Assembly: GCA_030430385.1 (NCBI GenBank)
Contig: JAUIFO010000012.1
Span: 1 to 64,000 of the forward strand
Length of the DNA: 64,000 bases
Direction of reading: 5' to 3'
Origin: Bacteroidia bacterium
GTDB lineage: Bacteria; Bacteroidota; Bacteroidia; Flavobacteriales; Flavobacteriaceae
Shown here: in pieces, positions 58,281 to 64,000 of the stretch
How the letters are laid out: each line of letters opens with the position of its first letter
Position numbering within the stretch: the first letter of the stretch is position 1
Position numbers and translations under genes: made by a program
Notes under the pieces: generated by a model
Seen by the model: only the letters and a program-made list of their open reading frames with translations
Databases searched by the model: none
Told to the model about the DNA's origin: nothing

Positions 58281-60511
58281 AACAGATCCTACTTATAATG
58301 CTATTATGCCTTTCAGTTACTGGTGTTGCTCAAGACCATTCTTCTGAAGCTCAACCTAAAGTAGGGTTGGTGTTAAGTGGAGGAGGTGCTAAAGGGTTTG
58401 CTCATATTGGCGCTCTCAAAGTTATAGACAGTTTAGGGATTAAAGTAGATTATGTAGCTGGAACCAGTATGGGAGCAATTATAGGATCACTATACGCATC
58501 TGGATATTCAGGACAAGAATTGGATTCTATTTTTAATACGCTTGATTTTGATAAGGTGATCAATGATGATTTGCCTCGAGCGTCTAAAGCCATTTTAGAG
58601 CGAGACAATGAAGAAAAATATGCGGTAAGTCTTCCGTTTGATAAGTTCAAATTAACGTTACCTTCGGCTTTGTCAAGAGGTCAAAATGTATTCAATCTAT
58701 TATCTAAATTAACCTTGCACGTTAGTGATGTCAATGATTTTAAAGAGTTACCAATTCCATTCTTTTGCTTGGCAACCAATGTAGAAACAGGTGAAGCTGT
58801 AATGCTTGATTCTGGCAATTTAGCTGAAGCGATAAGTGCAAGTGGTGCCTTTCCTTCGTTGTTTCAACCTGTTATGATTAATGATCAAATGCTTATTGAT
58901 GGTGGTGTAGTTAATAATTATCCTGTTGACGAATTACGAGCTAAAGGGATGGATGTTATCATAGGTGTAGATGTTCAAGACGGATTAAGAGATAGAACAG
59001 AATTAACTTCTGCGCCAGATGTATTATTGCAAATCAATAATTTCAGAACAATTAATGAGATGAAGCTTAAGTCTAAAAAGACCGATATTTATATTCATCC
59101 AAATATTAAAGATTTTACAGTTGTTTCTTTTAGTGAAGGTGAAGCCATTATAAAAAGTGGTAAAGAAGCTACTCTGAAAAAAGCACCAGAACTATTAAAC
59201 TTACCAAAGCGCCAAAAACAAGACGACTACTTAAAAGTGAATACAATAGCTAAAGATAGTATAAAGATTAACCTCATTACTATTGATGGAAATAAGCGTT
59301 ATACAAGATCATATTTTATAGGGAAGTTTAAATTTAAAGACGATTCAAAAGTTAGTTATGCAGACTTTAATAGAGGCATTAATAATCTTATAGCAACAAA
59401 TAACTTCGACTCATTTAAATATCAATTTAAAAAATCAAAATCTAAAGAAGGATACGATTTATACGCAACTGTACGAGAAAACGAAATAACAACATTCATA
59501 AAGCTAGGGCTGCATTATGACGACTTATATAAGAGTGCTGCTTTGGTAAATCTTACTAAAAAACGTTTGTTATTTGATAATGATATTGCATCCTTAGATG
59601 TTATTTTAGGAGATAATGTAAGGTTCAATTTAGAGTACCTCATTGATAAAGGGTTTTATTGGAGTATTGGTATTAAATCAAGATACAATCAATTTGAAAA
59701 ACAGGTGAGTACAGAATTGTTGATTGATGATTTTGAAACTCTGGTTCCAGGATTGAATAAGATAGATGCACAACTCAGAGATCAAACCAATCAGTTTTAT
59801 CTTAAAACACTTTTTAGAAAAGATTTTGCCTTGAGTCTTGGAGCAGAACATAAACGATTAAAGATCAAATCGGAAACCATTACGTTAAATGCACAAACCG
59901 ATGAGTTTATTTTTGAAAACACCGATTATGGTAGTGTTTACGGAAATTTAATGCTCGATACTTATGATAATAAATACTATCCCAAAAAAGGATTCTTTTT
60001 TGATGGAACGTTTCATTGGTATTTATTTGCTTCTGGATTTAACGATAGTTTTGAGCCCTTTTCTATTGCAAAGGCAGATATAGGTTATGCCTTCAGTCTT
60101 TCAGATAAGTTCGCCATTAATTTAAAGACAGCAGGAGGTTTTAAATTGGGTGAGAATCATACCAATACACTAGACTTTGCACTTGGTGGTTACGGAAATG
60201 ACTTTATCAATAACTTTATTCCATTTTATGGTTATGATTTTATATCACTTACCGGAAACAGCTTCGTTAAAGCGAGTGCTAGTGCAGACTATGAGATTTT
60301 CAAAAAGCACCATATCACATTAGAAGGAAATTGGGCAAATGTTGAGAACAATATTTTTGATACTGGAGAATGGTTTACCTTACCAGCCTACAGAGGCTAT
60401 GCTTTGGGTTATGGTATTGAGACATTTTTAGGACCATTACAAGCAAAATGCTCATACTCACCAGAACAACGCAAAAGCATTTGGTATTTTAATGTTGGTT
60501 TTTGGTTTTAA
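58277..60511 (+). CDS. Patatin-like phospholipase fused to a POTRA/beta-barrel
   Basis: 744 residues with a signal peptide ending GVAQ. The patatin domain has GGGAKG (35-40), GTSMG with serine 64, and a DGG aspartate near residue 210, so it should be catalytically active. A POTRA-like segment (INLITIDGNKRYTRSYF) and a 16-strand surface-antigen-like barrel ending in WYFNVGFWF follow. This is the architecture of PlpD-like type Vd proteins. It is coupled to uvrC by an ATGA overlap, so both are probably on one mRNA. Confidence 0.9.
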   Translation: MKQILLIMLLCLSVTGVAQDHSSEAQPKVGLVLSGGGAKGFAHIGALKVIDSLGIKVDYVAGTSMGAIIGSLYASGYSGQELDSIFNTLDFDKVINDDLPRASKAILERDNEEKYAVSLPFDKFKLTLPSALSRGQNVFNLLSKLTLHVSDVNDFKELPIPFFCLATNVETGEAVMLDSGNLAEAISASGAFPSLFQPVMINDQMLIDGGVVNNYPVDELRAKGMDVIIGVDVQDGLRDRTELTSAPDVLLQINNFRTINEMKLKSKKTDIYIHPNIKDFTVVSFSEGEAIIKSGKEATLKKAPELLNLPKRQKQDDYLKVNTIAKDSIKINLITIDGNKRYTRSYFIGKFKFKDDSKVSYADFNRGINNLIATNNFDSFKYQFKKSKSKEGYDLYATVRENEITTFIKLGLHYDDLYKSAALVNLTKKRLLFDNDIASLDVILGDNVRFNLEYLIDKGFYWSIGIKSRYNQFEKQVSTELLIDDFETLVPGLNKIDAQLRDQTNQFYLKTLFRKDFALSLGAEHKRLKIKSETITLNAQTDEFIFENTDYGSVYGNLMLDTYDNKYYPKKGFFFDGTFHWYLFASGFNDSFEPFSIAKADIGYAFSLSDKFAINLKTAGGFKLGENHTNTLDFALGGYGNDFINNFIPFYGYDFISLTGNSFVKASASADYEIFKKHHITLEGNWANVENNIFDTGEWFTLPAYRGYALGYGIETFLGPLQAKCSYSPEQRKSIWYFNVGFWF

Positions 60512-60584
60512 AGGTTATTGAGTTTAAGATATCTATTACATTTCCAATAAGTTTGATTTCGACTTATTCTTAGAATATACTCCT

Positions 60585-60592
60585 TATATTTG
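60585..60592 (+). promoter_or_regulatory. Candidate -7 element for the hmgA operon
   Basis: TATATTTG fits TAnnTTTG. It lies 137 bases upstream of hmgA. A second, weaker match (TACCTTTA, near 60665-60672) is closer. No -33 TTG at 17-21 bp is seen. Confidence 0.35.
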
Positions 60593-60614
60593 TGTGCAAT
60601 CTATAGAATAGGAT

Positions 60615-60687
60615 ACACTAAAAATGATTCAGATTAAAAACCTGTTTAAGCATACATTTTTTGTACCTTTAGAACACTAAAAATGAT
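60615..60687. repeat. 14-bp direct repeat in the hmgA leader
   Basis: ACACTAAAAATGAT occurs at 60615-60628 and again at 60674-60687, 59 bp apart, with no mismatch. It may be a pair of regulator sites, or chance in AT-rich DNA. Confidence 0.35.
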
Positions 60688-60728
60688 GTATTTGTTGTAT
60701 AAGTATATCAACTCTTAAATTTTAAAAA

Positions 60729-61886
60729 ATGCCTTTTTATCATAAGCTCGGAAAAATTCCGCATAAGCGACATATACAATTTAGAAAAGACGATGGAAGC
60801 CTGTATTACGAACAATTGTTCGGAACTATAGGTTTTGATGGGATGTCAACTAATTCTTATCACGAGCAGCGACCAACTCAAGTTAAAGCCATCAAAAAGC
60901 AATATAGTGTTTCGCCTAAAATAGCGAAAACGAATAGTATTCAATCGTATCGATTGAGAGGTTTTCAGGTGCAACCAGAACAGGATTATTTAGAGAGTAG
61001 GAAAGCAGTGCTTACAAATAGTGACTGTACAATTATTTTGGCAGCTCCTAAGCAATCTACTAACGATTATTTTTATAAAAACTCAGATGCCGACGAACTG
61101 ATCTTTGTTCATAAAGGCTCAGGAAAATTAAGAACGCATCTTGGGAATCTAGATTTTAAATATGGTGATTACTTGTTGGTTCCTCGCGGAATTATTTACA
61201 AAATTGATTTTGATACTGAGGATAACCGTTTGTTTATAGTTGAATCTAGACGACCAATTTATACACCTAAACGCTACCGAAATTGGTTCGGTCAATTATT
61301 AGAGCATTCTCCTTTTTGTGAAAGAGACATTAGACAGCCTCAAGAACTGGAAACTTACAACGAATCTGGAGAGTTTTTAATGAAAATAAAAAAGCAAGAT
61401 GATATTTTTGAAATGGTGTATGCGTCGCATCCTTTTGATGTTGTTGGTTATGATGGATATAATTATCCTTATGCCTTTTCAATTCATGATTTTGAACCCA
61501 TAACAGGACGTATTCATCAACCACCTCCAGTGCATCAAACTTTTGAAACTGATGCTTTTGTAGTGTGTAGTTTTGTGCCAAGACTATACGATTATCATCC
61601 TGAAAGTATTCCTGCACCTTACAATCATAGTAATATTGATAGTGATGAGGTGTTGTACTATGTTGATGGTGATTTTATGAGTAGAAATGATATTGAAGCA
61701 GGACATATTTCATTGCATCCAGCAGGAATTCCTCATGGACCACACCCAGGAGCTACTGAGCGTAGTATTGGTAAAGTTAAAACTGAAGAATTGGCTGTCA
61801 TGGTTGATACATTTAAACCTTTACAGATAACTGAAGAGGCTTTAAAAATAGCAGATGAAGATTATTTTAAATCTTGGTTAGAATAA
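60729..61886 (+). CDS. hmgA: Homogentisate 1,2-dioxygenase
   Basis: 385 residues, shorter than the classical 430-445 form but with the same C-terminal cupin. Likely iron ligands are histidine 300 and glutamate 307 (PYNHSNIDSDEVLYY) and a histidine in PHGPHPG (336 or 339). It opens the homogentisate ring in tyrosine and phenylalanine breakdown. It precedes the CCC-motif protein (9 bp gap) and hppD, so it is one of a catabolic operon. Confidence 0.92.
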   Translation: MPFYHKLGKIPHKRHIQFRKDDGSLYYEQLFGTIGFDGMSTNSYHEQRPTQVKAIKKQYSVSPKIAKTNSIQSYRLRGFQVQPEQDYLESRKAVLTNSDCTIILAAPKQSTNDYFYKNSDADELIFVHKGSGKLRTHLGNLDFKYGDYLLVPRGIIYKIDFDTEDNRLFIVESRRPIYTPKRYRNWFGQLLEHSPFCERDIRQPQELETYNESGEFLMKIKKQDDIFEMVYASHPFDVVGYDGYNYPYAFSIHDFEPITGRIHQPPPVHQTFETDAFVVCSFVPRLYDYHPESIPAPYNHSNIDSDEVLYYVDGDFMSRNDIEAGHISLHPAGIPHGPHPGATERSIGKVKTEELAVMVDTFKPLQITEEALKIADEDYFKSWLE

Positions 61887-61895
61887 AGAAAACCT

Positions 61896-62381
61896 ATGAG
61901 TTATAATAAACTACCTGCTGATCCTTCGGCAATGACTTTAGGTGTCATCGGATTGGTTATTGCATTTGCTGGATGTTGTTGTGGAATTTTTGCAGTGGTG
62001 TCTATTGTTTTAGGAGCAATTGGTTTGGTAATGGCCAATAAAAGCCTTCAAGAATATGCCGAACATCCTGATGCATTTTCTAGAAGTAGTTTTAGTAATG
62101 TTCAAACTTCTAAAATCATAAACATTGTATCCATAGCTGTAGGATCGGTTATTACAATAGCCTATATCTTATATTTTGTGTTTTATGGTGTTTTAATTTC
62201 TCAAGCTTTTAAACAAGCTTATGACAACAATCATTATGATGATTATTACGAATGGGAAAATGATTCAATTTATGACGACGACGATTTTAATGAAGTAGTT
62301 GAAGATACTCTAAATGTTGAAACTGTAGAAATTGATGAATTCGGCAATATTGAAATAAAAACAGATAGTATAAATAAATAA
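61896..62381 (+). CDS. CCC-motif membrane protein (DUF4190-like)
   Basis: 161 residues with two or three membrane segments in the first 115 residues. A CCC run lies in the first helix (FAGCCCGIFAVV). The C-terminal 50 residues are very acidic (YEWENDSIYDDDDFNEVVEDT). I recall this pattern as a Flavobacteria 'CCC motif membrane protein' family of unknown function. It is inserted between hmgA and hppD on the same strand. Confidence 0.8.
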   Translation: MSYNKLPADPSAMTLGVIGLVIAFAGCCCGIFAVVSIVLGAIGLVMANKSLQEYAEHPDAFSRSSFSNVQTSKIINIVSIAVGSVITIAYILYFVFYGVLISQAFKQAYDNNHYDDYYEWENDSIYDDDDFNEVVEDTLNVETVEIDEFGNIEIKTDSINK

Positions 62382-62422
62382 TAGTATTCCTGTTTTATCA
62401 GGAAATAAATAAGACAAATATT

Positions 62423-63583
62423 ATGGCAAAAGAAGTAAAAAGCGTCAATTATGGATTAGAAAAAATCTTTGAAGATGCTCAGGATTTTTTACCACTTTTA
62501 GGAACAGATTATGTTGAGTTTTACGTTGGTAATGCAAAACAGTCTGCTCATTTTTATAAAACAGCATTTGGCTTTCAATCGTATGCTTATAAAGGTTTAG
62601 AAACAGGATCTACCGACGAGGTTAGTTATGTTTTAAAACAAGATAAAATCAGATTAGTTCTTACAACACCTTTAAATAGTAAATCGCCTATCAATGATCA
62701 TATTGTGCGTCATGGAGATGGTGTTAAAGTTGTGGCACTCTGGGTTGATGATGCGCGTAAATCTTTTGAAGAAACTACAAGTCGAGGTGCAAAGCCATAC
62801 ATGGAACCAACCGTTGAAAAAGATGAGCATGGTGAAGTTGTTCGTGCAGGAATTTACACGTATGGAGAAACAGTCCACATGTTTGTTGAACGCAAAAACT
62901 ACAACGGAACTTTTTTACCAGGTTACAGAGCTTGGGAGTCTGATTATAATCCAGAACCAGTAGGCCTGAAATATATAGATCATATGGTAGGTAACGTTGG
63001 TTGGGGACAAATGAACAAATGGGTGAAATGGTATGAGGATGTGATGGGATTTGTTAATTTTCTGTCTTTTGATGATAAACAGATTCACACAGAATATTCT
63101 GCGCTTATGAGTAAAGTAATGAGCAATGGTAATGGTCGAATCAAATTTCCAATTAACGAACCTGCTAAAGCAGCCAAGAAGTCGCAAATTGAAGAGTACT
63201 TAGATTTTTATGAAGGTGAAGGTGTACAACATATTGCTGTGGCTACAGATGATATCATTAAAACTGTGGCGCAATTAAAAGCTAGAGGTGTTGAGTTTTT
63301 ACCACCACCACCACAAGCTTATTATGATATGATTCCTGAACGCTTAGGCGAACATCGCGATATGATGAAGGAAGACATTAGTAAACTTCAAGATCTTTCT
63401 ATTTTGGTTGATGCTGATGAAGAAGGTTACTTACTTCAAATATTCACCAAACCTGTTGAAGATCGACCAACCTTGTTTTTTGAAATCATTCAACGAATGG
63501 GTGCTCGCGGATTTGGAGCTGGAAACTTTAAAGCACTTTTTGAATCTATAGAGCGTGAACAAGCCAAACGTGGAACCTTGTAA
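62423..63583 (+). CDS. hppD: 4-hydroxyphenylpyruvate dioxygenase
   Basis: 386 residues, two vicinal-oxygen-chelate domains. Iron ligands are visible: histidine 187 (YIDHMVGNV), histidine 270 (VQHIAVATDD) and glutamate 354 (LFFEIIQR). The C-terminal GFGAGNFKALFESIE is the usual end. It converts 4-hydroxyphenylpyruvate to homogentisate, the substrate of HmgA two genes upstream. Confidence 0.96.
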   Translation: MAKEVKSVNYGLEKIFEDAQDFLPLLGTDYVEFYVGNAKQSAHFYKTAFGFQSYAYKGLETGSTDEVSYVLKQDKIRLVLTTPLNSKSPINDHIVRHGDGVKVVALWVDDARKSFEETTSRGAKPYMEPTVEKDEHGEVVRAGIYTYGETVHMFVERKNYNGTFLPGYRAWESDYNPEPVGLKYIDHMVGNVGWGQMNKWVKWYEDVMGFVNFLSFDDKQIHTEYSALMSKVMSNGNGRIKFPINEPAKAAKKSQIEEYLDFYEGEGVQHIAVATDDIIKTVAQLKARGVEFLPPPPQAYYDMIPERLGEHRDMMKEDISKLQDLSILVDADEEGYLLQIFTKPVEDRPTLFFEIIQRMGARGFGAGNFKALFESIEREQAKRGTL

Positions 63584-63670
63584 GGTTCTGCTCCTGTTAT
63601 TCTAAATACATGTCATTTCGAGCAGACTTGTTTATCGAAATAAGCAGGGAATTAGAATAGAGGAATTTTG

Positions 63671-63752
63671 TGTCATTCAGAAGGAAGCGCAGCGACTGAA
63701 GAATCTTTTTTTAGGAAATTCTTCACGACACTTTGTTTCGCTCTGAATGGCA
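63671..63752. repeat. 82-bp imperfect palindrome, likely REP-like element
   Basis: TGTCATTCAG at the left end is matched by CTGAATGGCA at the right end, and inside the GAAGAAT arm matches ATTCTTC. The arms have a few mismatches. A T-run follows, so it could terminate hppD. Just before it, TTTCGA and TCGAAA form another small inverted repeat (about 63615-63640). The pattern resembles dispersed intergenic elements of Flavobacteriaceae. The rest of the 312-bp gap shows no gene. Confidence 0.6.
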
Positions 63753-63814
63753 TTTTTTTTTAAACTCTAACATAACTATAACACTAGGATTTACTTCGGT
63801 CTCGTGTTTTTTTT

Positions 63815-63822
63815 TATTTTTG
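63815..63822 (+). promoter_or_regulatory. Candidate -7 element for the DUF3108-type gene
   Basis: TATTTTTG fits TAnnTTTG, about 73 bases before the ATG at 63896, but it lies in a T-run and may be chance. Confidence 0.25.
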
Positions 63823-63895
63823 GAATAGTAATTGTAATTCTCCCTATAGACAAGGCTAATAAACGCTTTGAAATTTATTTTACAATACATACGTT

Positions 63896-64000
63896 ATGAA
63901 AAATATTATACTATTTATAGGTCTTTTAATAAGTGCAAGTTTTGCAGCTCCACAGCAGGATACTGCATTTCAAGAGGGAGAATGGTTTAAATTTGAAATG
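63896..64000 (+). CDS. DUF3108-like protein, 5' end only
   Basis: The first 35 codons are in the window. They encode a signal peptide ending ASFAAP and then FQEGEWFKFEM. The latter is the opening of DUF3108 proteins, which are periplasmic or outer-membrane proteins of unknown function often seen near tyrosine and tryptophan degradation genes in Bacteroidota. The gene continues beyond the window. Confidence 0.65.
   Translation, partial: MKNIILFIGLLISASFAAPQQDTAFQEGEWFKFEM

Overview
The window is AT-rich DNA from a member of the Flavobacteriaceae (Bacteroidota), probably marine or environmental. The evidence is consistent: promoter elements of the Bacteroidota TTTG/TAnnTTTG type, several CarboxypepD_reg or TonB-dependent receptors, type IX secretion (T9SS) sorting domains and a PorZ-like component, DUF4270 and CCC-motif proteins, a short ATP synthase epsilon subunit, and little Shine-Dalgarno signal. 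I see no rRNA, tRNA, prophage, insertion sequence or CRISPR array. Most of the window is core genome.

Region 1-16 kb. It opens with the end of a YraN-like gene. A leftward run follows: yicC, gmk, nadD and an unusual PLP enzyme. Next come a hotdog thioesterase, a DMT permease overlapping an ArsC/Spx-like gene, a DUF3298-type lipoprotein, a cystathionine gamma-synthase/lyase, an outer-membrane protein and gdhA. The rightward run porZ-like, recO, TonB receptor closes the region.

Region 16-38 kb. It holds a giant T9SS cargo protein (LTD, Calx-beta and related modules), recX, a small barrel protein, a JmjC/cupin-like protein and an SRPBCC protein. A BtuB-like TonB receptor is divergent from a MocR-type regulator that has lost its PLP lysine. 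Then come atpDC, a TonB receptor paired with an SGNH lipoprotein, and the leftward group GT5-only protein, DUF4270 lipoprotein, glmS.

Region 38-49 kb. It holds panC, panD, a YbhN-like flippase-fold protein, two tandem esterase-fold proteins whose nucleophile serine is replaced, radA, a second giant T9SS cargo protein (TSP3 repeats and LamG) and a Crp/Fnr-like regulator. After these lie two unannotated tiny membrane ORFs that overlap by ATGA.

Region 49-64 kb. It holds ileS (an IleRS2-type enzyme with a GVHH instead of HxGH signature), a TraR/DksA-like gene and lspA. The leftward run is rimK, an aspartoacylase-like gene and a 5-formyl-THF cyclo-ligase. Rightward are uvrC and a patatin-barrel protein, then the tyrosine-catabolism genes hmgA, CCC-motif protein, hppD. 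A palindromic repeat and the start of a DUF3108-type gene end the window.

I do not see a multi-gene defence or mobile system. The most interesting signals are molecular oddities inside ordinary-looking genes: the swapped IleRS signature, the paired pseudo-esterases, the lysine-less MocR with a 23-bp-spaced direct repeat, the coupled small ORFs behind a hairpin, and promoters placed so close to start codons that leaderless mRNAs are predicted.
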